Positions 6,232-13,240 of a DNA stretch of 22,257 nucleotides are shown in pieces (the stretch's first letter is position 1; each line of letters opens with the position of its first letter). The translations under genes and the position numbers were made by a program. The notes under the pieces were generated by a model. The model saw only the letters and a program-made list of their open reading frames with translations. It was not told the DNA's origin and did no database searches. This DNA comes from CAZZEX01 sp964653285 (GTDB taxonomy: Bacteria; Chloroflexota; Anaerolineae; B4-G1), in the NCBI GenBank assembly GCA_964653285.1, contig CAZZEX010000085.1, positions 1-22,257 on the forward strand, given 5' to 3'.

Positions 6232-9200
6232 ATGTCTTCGCACAACGATTTTCTCTTTCGCGGCGACCTGTCCACCCTCGACCCGGCTGTCGCCCAACTG
6301 GTTGACCTGGAGAAAGAACGCCAGGCCCGCAAGTTGATCATGATCCCCTCAGAAAGCAGTTCGCCGTGGGCGGTGCGGGAGGCACTCGGCTCGGCGCTGA
6401 TGAACATCTACGCCGAGGGCTACCCCAACCCAGAGACCCACTGGCTGACCGAGGACGAGATTCTGGACTACGAGCACCACCTGGCCCATTACCGTCGTTA
6501 CGGCGACCGGCGCTACTACCGGGGCGTGGAATATGCCGACGTGATCGAGTCCCTGGCCCGCCGTCGCTGCGCCGAGGCCTTCGCTACCGACGACATCCCC
6601 GTCGACCAGATCTACGTCAACGTCCAGCCCCTCTCCGGCGCGCCGGCCAACATTGCCGTCCAGCAGGCGCTGCTGAAGCCTGGCGACACCATGATGGGCA
6701 TGGCGTTGCCTCACGGCGGCCATCTGACCCACGGCAGCCCGGCCAACCTGTCGGGCAAACTGTACAACGTCGTCCCCTACCACGTGAACGAGCAGACGGA
6801 GTTGCTAGACTACGACGAAATCGAGGAACTGGCGCTGGAGCACCGGCCCAAACTGATCATCGCTGGCTACACCTCCTACCCGCGCCTCCCCAACTGGGCC
6901 AAGTTTCGCCAGATCGCCGACCGGGTGGGGGCAACCCTCCTGGCCGACATCGCACACGTGGCCGGTATGGTCATCGCTGGCGCGTTTCCTACCCCACTGG
7001 GGTACGCCGACGTCGTCACCTTCACCACCCACAAGACGCTCTGCGGCCCACGGGGGGCCTGCATCCTCACCACCACCCCCGGCCTGGCGCGGAAGATTGA
7101 CCACACTGTTTTCCCCGGCCTCCAGGGCGGCCCCCACGTCAACAAATTCGCGGCCATGGCTGTCGCCTTCCGCCTGGCGCAGACGGAGCAGTTCCGCAGC
7201 CTCCAGCACCAGATCGTGGCCAATGCTGCGGCCCTTGCCCGCGCGCTTACCGCCCGCGGCCTGCGCGTCCCCTGCGGCGGCACCGAGACCCACCTGCTGC
7301 TCCTCGATTGTAAGACGATACAGGGACGTGATGGTGCCCCATTGATGGGCGGCGTCACGGCGGCGATCCTCGACCTGGTGGGCATCGTGGTCAACAAGAA
7401 CACCATCCCCGGCGACAAAACAGCCGCCTACCCCAGCGGCATCCGCCTGGGCACTCCCTGGGTCACCCAGCGGGGCCTGCGGGAGCCGGAGATGGAGCAA
7501 ATCGCTGGCATCATCGCCCGCGCCATGAAGGCCACTGAGCCATTCACCTACACCGCCGTGCGCGGGCCAGTCTACCGGGGCAAGGTAGACTTCGACGTGC
7601 TGGAGGAACTGCGCGTCGAAGTGGCCGAACTGGCCAGGCGGGCCGGGATTGACTTCGAGGTCCCGTGCAGCGACTATCCCCACCACTGCCTGGTGCCGGA
7701 ACTGCGCCAGCGAGAGGGACAGTACGGGCTGATCGAGGTGGAGGGGAACCTGGCTGCCGCCTTCACCGAGCAGATCACACCGATGGACATCGCCGACCTC
7801 AAACAGGGAGAGTGGCAGGCAGTGACACTCCTGGAGCGAGACGGGCGGGTGATGAGCCCGGCCCTCGTCCAGCGACCCGGCTTTGGCCACAACCGCTACC
7901 GGCTGATCGTACCGGCCGACCGGGCACAGCGGGTCATCGCCTGGCTACGACACCTCTCCGACGGCTACGTGCGTTTCGACGATGCCGACCTGTGGGCCAA
8001 ACTGCCAGGGCCGGTCGTCGTGCGCGATCTGGGTGCGGCCGACACCGCCGTGGAACAGGCGGTGTTGGAGCGGGCAGCAACCCAGCACCGGCTCTTCCAG
8101 GCCGGTGCGCCCCATGATGACTTCACACCGCCGCTCTCCCACAAACCCTACTTCATCGGCCTCTCCGCCCCTGGCTACGCCAACCCCGCCGGGGAGCCGC
8201 TTCCACCCTTCGCCCCCCTCCCCGCTTCGGGGACGGGCCAGGGGAGAGGTCAGCCAGACACCCCCCTCCCCGCTTCGGGGACGGGCCAGGGGAGAGGTCA
8301 GCCAGACACCCCCCTCCCCGCTTCGGGGAGGGGCCGGGGGAGAGGCCAGGAGAGAGATCAGCGCCGCACCCCTCTCTTCGACTGGCACGCGCAGCACGGG
8401 GCAAAGATGGCCCCCTTCGCCGGGTGGGAGATGCCGCTGTGGTACACCTCCATCGGCGACGAGCACCGGGCAGTGCGGGGCGCGGCTGGTCTCTTCGACG
8501 TCTCCCACATGGGGCTCCTGGAGGCGAGCGGCCCCCACGCCGCCTACTTCCTCAACCTGGTCACCACCAACGACGTCAACGCACTCCGGCCCGGTGAATC
8601 CCAGTACGCATACCTCCTGGCTCCCGATGGCCGGGTCAACGATGACCTGATGATCTACATGCTCAACCCCGCCCGCTACCTGCTGGTCGTCAACGCCGCC
8701 AACACGGAAAAGGACTGGACCTGGCTCAACGCAGTCAACGAGCGAGAGGTCCGCATTGACGACCTGCGGCCCTGGGTGCGAACCAGTTTTCAGGCCGAAC
8801 TGCGGGATCTGCACGACCCCCAAGAGAGTTACGCCTGGCTGGCCGACCTGGCCCTCCAGGGCCCCCGTTCCCGCGACATCCTCCTCGCCCTCCTCGACAC
8901 TGCCCCACCCTCCAGCGCCACCATCGAGATCCAGGGGCGGCTGCTGGCGCTGAAGCGGACTGAGGTGATGGAGGCCCAGATCCCGTCTGACCGGGCTCCG
9001 GGAGGCGTCTTCGACCTGATCATCGCCCGCACCGGCTACACCGGCGAGCGAATGAGTTTTGAGATCTTCGTCCACCCCGACGTGATGGGTGCGCTGTGGA
9101 AGCAGTTGATGGAGGCCGGCGCACCCTTTGGGCTCCGGCCCATCGGCCTGGGAGCCCGTGACAGCCTGCGCATTGAGGCCGGGCTGCCACTCTACGGCCA

Positions 9201-9630
9201 CGAACTGGCGGGGCCGCCGGACCTGCGTCCCGATGACGCGGGCTTCGCGGGCTACGTCAAACTGCACAAGCCCTTCTTCGTCGGGCGACGGGCCTACGTC
9301 GAGCACGCCCGGCAGCGCAAGATGACTGTGGCCCGCTTCCGCATCGCGGAGAAGGGGGTGCGCGTCCCCAAGCAAGAGGACGTAGTGACCGGGAGTCACG
9401 GGCGGGTCATCGGCCAGGTGACTTCCTGCGCGATGGACACGGAGGGCTACCTGGTGGGCCAGGCCTACATTGACCAGCGCCACGCCGAGGAGGGCACAGA
9501 GATTAACATCTTCCCCCGTCCGGCCCGCGAGGATTGGGAGAAGCCTTACGAGGAACTGGAGATGGGCGACCGGTTGGTGCTACACAACGAGGCGACGGTG
9601 GTGAGCCGGTTTATGCAACGCGGACGGTAG
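6232..9630 (+). CDS. Fusion of serine hydroxymethyltransferase and glycine-cleavage T protein (aminomethyltransferase)
   Basis: The 1132-residue protein has three parts. Residues 1-450 are SHMT: IPSESSSPWAVREAL, HGGHLTHGS, LLADIAHVAG and the PLP Lys268 in TTHKTLCGPRGA. Residues about 497-600 resemble a lone GcvT/YgfZ-type folate-binding half-domain (LIEVEGNLAAAF, then LLERDGRVMSPALV). A Pro/Gly-rich repeat linker (about 661-709) leads to a complete GcvT from about 710, with FDVSHMGLLEASGP, the Asp pair 804-805 in RVNDDLMIY, ARTGYTGE and GARDSLRIEAGLPLYGHEL. The T domain would release methylenetetrahydrofolate from the aminomethylated H protein and SHMT would use it with glycine to make serine, so the fusion could pass the folate product on directly. 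ATG 6232 has AAGGAGG seven bases upstream; an in-frame GTG at 6217 is weaker. Genes for the H and P proteins are not in the window. Confidence 0.93.
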   Translation: MSSHNDFLFRGDLSTLDPAVAQLVDLEKERQARKLIMIPSESSSPWAVREALGSALMNIYAEGYPNPETHWLTEDEILDYEHHLAHYRRYGDRRYYRGVEYADVIESLARRRCAEAFATDDIPVDQIYVNVQPLSGAPANIAVQQALLKPGDTMMGMALPHGGHLTHGSPANLSGKLYNVVPYHVNEQTELLDYDEIEELALEHRPKLIIAGYTSYPRLPNWAKFRQIADRVGATLLADIAHVAGMVIAGAFPTPLGYADVVTFTTHKTLCGPRGACILTTTPGLARKIDHTVFPGLQGGPHVNKFAAMAVAFRLAQTEQFRSLQHQIVANAAALARALTARGLRVPCGGTETHLLLLDCKTIQGRDGAPLMGGVTAAILDLVGIVVNKNTIPGDKTAAYPSGIRLGTPWVTQRGLREPEMEQIAGIIARAMKATEPFTYTAVRGPVYRGKVDFDVLEELRVEVAELARRAGIDFEVPCSDYPHHCLVPELRQREGQYGLIEVEGNLAAAFTEQITPMDIADLKQGEWQAVTLLERDGRVMSPALVQRPGFGHNRYRLIVPADRAQRVIAWLRHLSDGYVRFDDADLWAKLPGPVVVRDLGAADTAVEQAVLERAATQHRLFQAGAPHDDFTPPLSHKPYFIGLSAPGYANPAGEPLPPFAPLPASGTGQGRGQPDTPLPASGTGQGRGQPDTPLPASGRGRGRGQERDQRRTPLFDWHAQHGAKMAPFAGWEMPLWYTSIGDEHRAVRGAAGLFDVSHMGLLEASGPHAAYFLNLVTTNDVNALRPGESQYAYLLAPDGRVNDDLMIYMLNPARYLLVVNAANTEKDWTWLNAVNEREVRIDDLRPWVRTSFQAELRDLHDPQESYAWLADLALQGPRSRDILLALLDTAPPSSATIEIQGRLLALKRTEVMEAQIPSDRAPGGVFDLIIARTGYTGERMSFEIFVHPDVMGALWKQLMEAGAPFGLRPIGLGARDSLRIEAGLPLYGHELAGPPDLRPDDAGFAGYVKLHKPFFVGRRAYVEHARQRKMTVARFRIAEKGVRVPKQEDVVTGSHGRVIGQVTSCAMDTEGYLVGQAYIDQRHAEEGTEINIFPRPAREDWEKPYEELEMGDRLVLHNEATVVSRFMQRGR
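8213..8356 (+). repeat. 48-bp tandem repeat encoding the interdomain linker
   Basis: A 48-bp unit occurs nearly three times in register (the CCCCGCTTCGGGG core recurs at 8220, 8268 and 8316), with the third copy diverging after its core. Each unit encodes 16 residues (PLPASGTGQGRG, then QPDT). The core is itself palindromic and resembles common intergenic REP-like elements. Because 48 is a multiple of three, copy number can change without loss of frame. Confidence 0.85.
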
Positions 9631-9634
9631 CGGT

Positions 9635-9663
9635 TTGACAGGCCCGCTGAGACAGACTATAAT
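9635..9663 (+). promoter_or_regulatory. Consensus sigma70 promoter for the TumE-like toxin-antitoxin pair
   Basis: TTGACA at 9635-9640 and TATAAT at 9658-9663 with 17 bases between them match the consensus completely. Transcription would start near 9670, about 50 bases before the antitoxin start. It begins only five bases after the stop of the fusion gene. Confidence 0.88.
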
Positions 9664-9720
9664 TTGAGTGGAAGAAGGTGGAGCAGGACAGGTCACTTTT
9701 CGCGAGGCCGGAGGTGGAGA

Positions 9721-10005
9721 ATGATGACCATAGAGGTAGCACAGGTCGCTCAAAAACTCTCAATGCCGGAGGACCAACTTGTCCGAGAGGGCATTCGCGC
9801 CGTCCTGCGCGATCAGGTCGCACTGTTGGAGGCAGAGCGTCGAGCTCGCTGCGCCAGGTTCGGCGTAACGTCGCTGGAGGAAATGGATGCGCTGGTTCGG
9901 GAGGGCAAAGTAAGAGAAGAAGAGATACTGGAGGACTTCCAACAGGTGGATTACTTGACTGCACGCATTAGAGAACTGCAAGTAACACTCCAGGGCATCC
10001 AATGA
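9721..10005 (+). CDS. Putative antitoxin upstream of a DUF6516/TumE-like toxin
   Basis: The 94-residue product is almost entirely helical and charged (MMTIEVAQVAQKLSM, LVREGIRAVLRDQVALLEAERR, then LEEMDALVREGKVREEE). ATG 9721 (or 9724) has GGAGG about 7-10 bases upstream. No classical helix-turn-helix can be assigned with confidence, although VAQKLSMPEDQLVREGIRAV could form one. Its stop overlaps the toxin start by ATGA (10002-10005), so the two are translationally coupled, and it has its own consensus promoter. The antitoxin role rests on this arrangement, not on a recognised motif. Confidence 0.65.
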   Translation: MMTIEVAQVAQKLSMPEDQLVREGIRAVLRDQVALLEAERRARCARFGVTSLEEMDALVREGKVREEEILEDFQQVDYLTARIRELQVTLQGIQ

Positions 10006-10376
10006 TTGATTTCAAGTCATTACAGCGCATTGCCGAGGACGACTTTGTGGACATCGTGCAATCCACTGCGGTTATGCGTAGCAAGCTCAGGGTGCTCCTG
10101 CGCGACGGTTCGTACATTGACTTCTGGTGGTCGCTGGTCATCGCCGGACGTTTTGCCTATCACTGGGAACGCACCCACGTGGACGGCACCATCTACCGGC
10201 ACGACAACATGCCCGACCCCGATGCCAGCGCAGTCGAGACCTTTCCTCAACACTTTCACAATGGCACCCCGGGCGTGATCGCTGAGAGTCGTATTTCACC
10301 GCGGCCACAAGAGGGGATGCGCCAGTTTCTCCAATTCGCCCGCGAGCGTCTGTCTTCATCGGATCCGGCTCGATAG
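10002..10376 (+). CDS. DUF6516 / TumE-family toxin-like protein
   Basis: The 124-residue product carries the family pattern: a strand-rich start (SKLRVLLRDGSYIDFWW), then FAYHWERTHVDGTIYRHDNMP and a His-rich FPQHFHNGT. These match my recollection of the TumE-type toxin family (DUF6516). The start overlaps the upstream gene by four bases. The reading frame ends at TAG 10374-10376, whose last base is the first base of a duplicated gcvT fragment, so the native C terminus may have been replaced at the junction. The molecular target is not evident from sequence. Confidence 0.75.
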   Translation: MIDFKSLQRIAEDDFVDIVQSTAVMRSKLRVLLRDGSYIDFWWSLVIAGRFAYHWERTHVDGTIYRHDNMPDPDASAVETFPQHFHNGTPGVIAESRISPRPQEGMRQFLQFARERLSSSDPAR

Positions 10377-10610
10377 AGGCCGGGCTGCCACTCTACGGCC
10401 ACGAACTGGCGGGGCCGCCGGACCTGCGTCCCGATGACGCGGGCTTCGCGGGCTACGTCAAACTGCACTGTAGGGGCGGAGATCAACGTCTTCCCGCGCC
10501 CCACCCGCGAGGATTGGGAGAAGCCTTACGAGGAACTGGAGGTGGGCGACCGGTTGGTGCTGCACAACGAAGCGACGGTGGCGAGCCTGTTTATGCAACG
10601 CGGACGGTAG
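10376..10610 (+). pseudogene. Duplicated, internally deleted gcvT 3' fragment
   Basis: Bases 10376-10468 are identical to 9175-9267 of the fusion gene (93 of 93 by eye). About 10477-10610 then matches 9497-9630 with roughly 11 substitutions. The copy lacks 221 bases between the blocks and has no start, so it cannot make a T protein. The end motif (FMQRGR, TAG) is retained. Identity is perfect in one block and clearly lower in the other, which suggests two different origins or gene conversion of the first block. Confidence 0.88.
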
Positions 10611-10640
10611 CGCCCGCCTCGTCAGTGCGAGCACGCGCAT

Positions 10641-10669
10641 TTGCGCTCTGGCGAAGGCTGTAGTACAAT
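10641..10669 (+). promoter_or_regulatory. Putative promoter of a small transcript
   Basis: TTGCGC (10641-10646) and TACAAT (10664-10669) are spaced by 17 bases. Transcription would start near 10676 and meet the terminator hairpin about 105 bases later with no credible ORF between. Confidence 0.5.
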
Positions 10670-10675
10670 CCTAAA

Positions 10676-10780
10676 ACTGCTCCGCCCAGCCCAAGGCTCC
10701 GGCCGGAGCGGTGAGCGCCTTCGCACTCACATTGCATCACTCCAGACCGCCCGCCGCGAGGCCGGGCGGTCTGTGCTTTT
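10676..10780 (+). ncRNA. Candidate small RNA of about 105 nt
   Basis: Between the putative promoter and the terminator lie a 14-base perfect palindrome GCTCCGGCCGGAGC (10696-10709) and a GTGAG...CTCAC hairpin (about 10711-10730). The predicted RNA would be three consecutive hairpins. It does not match tRNA, SRP RNA or 6S RNA patterns that I can recognise. This is inferred from signal arrangement only. Confidence 0.35.
10743..10780 (+). terminator. Rho-independent terminator
   Basis: A perfect 11-bp GC-rich stem, CAGACCGCCCG paired with CGGGCGGTCTG (10743-10753 and 10763-10773), has a 9-base loop and is followed by GTGCTTTT. Confidence 0.75.
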
Positions 10781-10877
10781 GTGTCTGTCTACGGAGTCAA
10801 TGACCGGGTCTTAGCATCCTCGAAACGGGGCAAGATGAACCGCGTCCGGGATCGTAGCAAGTCCATGAGAGAACCAG

Positions 10878-10916
10878 AGACGCCAGCGATGGAGAACATC
10901 TCCACGGCTGGCGTCT
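10878..10916. repeat. Strong two-part hairpin in the intergenic region
   Basis: AGACGCCAGC (10878-10887) pairs perfectly with GCTGGCGTCT (10907-10916), and inside the loop TGGAG (10890-10894) pairs with CTCCA (10900-10904). There is no T-run after it on the plus strand beyond TTGTG. The rest of 10917-11038 shows only the palindrome GATCAATTGATC at 10981-10992 and no gene. Confidence 0.6.
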
Positions 10917-11038
10917 TGTGTACAGGGGCGGCACCCGAGGTGGGATGCGCCAGGCAAGTGAACGATGAGAGCAGATCGGGGATCAATTGATCGCACCTTT
11001 AGGAACTGCACGTAATCTGAGTTGCGGGAGCCCGACCT

Positions 11039-12028
11039 ATGCCAGAGTGGTTAACGAGCCTGCTCGAAAGTCCCATGCCAGCGCTACTTGATTTTTTCAG
11101 CAATCTGTGGTGGTTGCTGGGCCTGATACTTGCTGCTCTGATTTGGGCAGCATCACGATTGAAGTCGGGGTGCAACAAACAACAGTTACAAGATTGGTGC
11201 AATCAACTGTATGACAATGGTCACGTGCGAGATGAGGCCAAGGAAAGACTGGTGACTTGCGGAGGCAGAGCGGTTCCGCTACTTATGGATGTCTTGGCCA
11301 AAGAGGGCGATAAGCAACGAAATCTAGCTGTGGAAGCTTTATGCGAAATCGGCACGCCTGCCTTGAAACCATTGCTCGCTGCCCGGAACAAAGATCATAT
11401 TGCACATTCCGTGGATGGGGCGTTGGAAAAGTATCTTCCCAAAGTTGTCGAACGCAGGCAATACGAGAGAGAGCATGCTTCGATGTGGAAACGGTTTTGG
11501 AATCGGTTGGCTCGGACTGAACGAATTGTCGACAGACTAATCGCGTTACTAGATGACGGTGATCATTTTGTCCAGGAAGGGGCAGCATTGGCCTTGGGAG
11601 AGTATTCTCAACCTATCGCGGCCAGCGAGATGGGGCGGAAGCTCTACCCCACCGAATGCAAGGATTCTGAAGTGAGGAAAAAGGTCGCCCGATCCCTGGG
11701 AAAGACCAAACAGGCTGCAGCCATTCCTTACCTGAACATAGGCCTGAGAGATCGTAGCCGTGACGTGCGTCTTGAAGCCTGCCGGGCACTCCGTCATTTC
11801 AATCAGCCAGAAGTCATGCACGCTTTGGAAGATGTATTACTTCCAGATGAAAACCTTTCAGTACAAATAGAGGCGGCCAGGACATTGGGATCTATTGGAG
11901 GTGGTGAAGCTATACACTTCCTGGAGAGAGTTCAAGATGTCTTGTCAAAAGACGGTGATCATAGCGAACTGTGCCGCGTGGTGAATGACGAGATTGCACG
12001 ATTGTACCGCAGTAATCCGCCACAGTGA
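11039..12028 (+). CDS. Membrane-anchored HEAT-repeat protein at the head of the CRISPR operon
   Basis: The 329-residue product has one N-terminal hydrophobic segment (about residues 15-41, FFSNLWWLLGLILAALIW). From about 60 to the end follow helical HEAT/PBS-lyase-type repeats: RDEAKERLVTCGGRAVPLLMDVL, RNLAVEALCEIGTPALKPLL, VQEGAALALGEY, VRKKVARSLGKTKQAAAIPYL and VRLEACRALRHFNQPEVMHAL. The repeats would be cytoplasmic if the positive RLKSGCNK end stays inside. ATG 11039 has GGGAG about eight bases upstream. The stop lies 33 bp before the cmr1 start on the same strand, so co-transcription with the cas genes is likely. GC content is visibly lower than in cmr1 and cmr6. No enzymatic motif is seen; a scaffold or sensor role is inference. 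Confidence 0.8.
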   Translation: MPEWLTSLLESPMPALLDFFSNLWWLLGLILAALIWAASRLKSGCNKQQLQDWCNQLYDNGHVRDEAKERLVTCGGRAVPLLMDVLAKEGDKQRNLAVEALCEIGTPALKPLLAARNKDHIAHSVDGALEKYLPKVVERRQYEREHASMWKRFWNRLARTERIVDRLIALLDDGDHFVQEGAALALGEYSQPIAASEMGRKLYPTECKDSEVRKKVARSLGKTKQAAAIPYLNIGLRDRSRDVRLEACRALRHFNQPEVMHALEDVLLPDENLSVQIEAARTLGSIGGGEAIHFLERVQDVLSKDGDHSELCRVVNDEIARLYRSNPPQ

Positions 12029-12061
12029 TTTATGGTAACAGCACAGCAGGAGGAAGACGAT

Positions 12062-13240
12062 ATGATAGATCGCGAGATTCACTTCAAGACACTTACCCCG
12101 TTGTGGACAGGTGGGGCAGAGCGCAACAGCGACCGGCCACGGGAGACCGGGCTGGTAGGCTCACTGCGCTGGTGGTACGAGGGCATCGTACGAGGGATGG
12201 GGGGAAAGGCGTGCGACCCCGTTGGCGATGACCGCTGCGAGTACAATGCTAAAGACAAACGATTGCTGGAGGAGCAACTCTGCCCGGCGTGCCGGCTCTT
12301 TGGCTGCACTGGCTGGCGGCGACGCTTCCGGTTGGAGGTGAAGGGGCTGCAATCCCAAGACCTCTTTTTCATCGCCAGCCGCAGCGTTTACCAGGCCGCG
12401 GGCAATTGGCTGTGGCGCATGTTCGGCGGCGAGGATCTGGGTGGGGCTAGAGAGGGACGTGGCGCCGCCGTGACGTTTACCTTCGGCGTGCAGGCCCTGT
12501 GGGGCGAGCAGGCCACGTTGCGCGTGGTGCCTCTCGGTGGCGACGCGCAGAGCACGCTGGCCCGGGTCGCTTTCTTGCTGGATACAACGGCCCGCTGGGG
12601 TGCGCTGGGGGCCAAACCGCAGCACGGCTTCGGCCAGGTCGAGATCACCAGCGGGTTGGATCGGGAGATGGTCAAAGAGGGAAAAAGACTGGTGACGGCC
12701 GACGCTCAAAGCAGGCCGGGCAACTCGCCGCCAGACTTCTTTAACTTGGGCCACTTCTTCTCCCACACCTACCAACTGGCCCAGCCCGAGCCCTACCGGG
12801 GCACGGGACGGGAGGTCGGCTCTCCACCGGACGGTTTCGACTACCGGCAGCACTTCATCCCCTGTGCCTTTGACATCCGCTATAAGAGCCAGGGCAAGGA
12901 CTTTCGCACGGGGCAGGGAACCGACTTTGGCATGCGTCCCTGGTTCCAGGAAAAGTGGGGCAAAGAAGTGGCCCACCGGCTGTTTGGCCGCAGCGATGCC
13001 CGCCGGGACGAGGATCGTGCGGCCAGTCGCATCTTTGCGAGCCACCTCTACCGCACAGAACCCGACGGTCCCTGGCTCCTCAAAGTGTGGGGGCACGTGC
13101 CGTCGGATCTGCGAGACGGCCAGCGGAAACAGATCTCGGTGGTAGACGTGGCCGGTCAAGTGACCGCTTTCGTGGGGACTATGTTCCCCGGCAGCCAGTT
13201 GATAGATGAGTTCAATCGAAAGGAGATGTCAGGCCAATGA
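12062..13240 (+). CDS. cmr1: Cmr1-like RAMP protein (Cas7 group) of a type III effector
   Basis: The 392-residue product opens IHFKTLTPLWTGGAE and continues RETGLVGSLRWWYEGIVRGMGG (residues 27-48), the hallmark of Cmr1. CPACRLFGCTGWRRRFRL follows. Cys residues in CDPVGDDRC and CPAC may bind zinc. A Gly-rich segment WGALGAKPQHGFGQV is the RAMP loop. In type III-B and III-C complexes Cmr1 sits at the head near the 3' end of the crRNA and contacts target RNA. ATG 12062 has AGGAGG eight bases upstream; an in-frame ATG at 12032 lacks that and would add ten residues. The stop overlaps the next gene's ATG (ATGA at 13237). Confidence 0.92.
   Translation: MIDREIHFKTLTPLWTGGAERNSDRPRETGLVGSLRWWYEGIVRGMGGKACDPVGDDRCEYNAKDKRLLEEQLCPACRLFGCTGWRRRFRLEVKGLQSQDLFFIASRSVYQAAGNWLWRMFGGEDLGGAREGRGAAVTFTFGVQALWGEQATLRVVPLGGDAQSTLARVAFLLDTTARWGALGAKPQHGFGQVEITSGLDREMVKEGKRLVTADAQSRPGNSPPDFFNLGHFFSHTYQLAQPEPYRGTGREVGSPPDGFDYRQHFIPCAFDIRYKSQGKDFRTGQGTDFGMRPWFQEKWGKEVAHRLFGRSDARRDEDRAASRIFASHLYRTEPDGPWLLKVWGHVPSDLRDGQRKQISVVDVAGQVTAFVGTMFPGSQLIDEFNRKEMSGQ

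Noticed and set aside
7945..9483. Minus-strand open frame of 512 codons
   Set aside because: It is the antisense shadow of the GC-rich SHMT-GcvT gene, with no ribosome site or family match.
10376..10610. A second functional gcvT gene
   Set aside because: It lacks the first two-thirds, has a 221-base internal deletion and has no start.
10781..10990. Possible 69-codon ORF in the gap before the HEAT gene
   Set aside because: It has a weak start without a ribosome site, spans a strong hairpin and has no recognisable sequence character.
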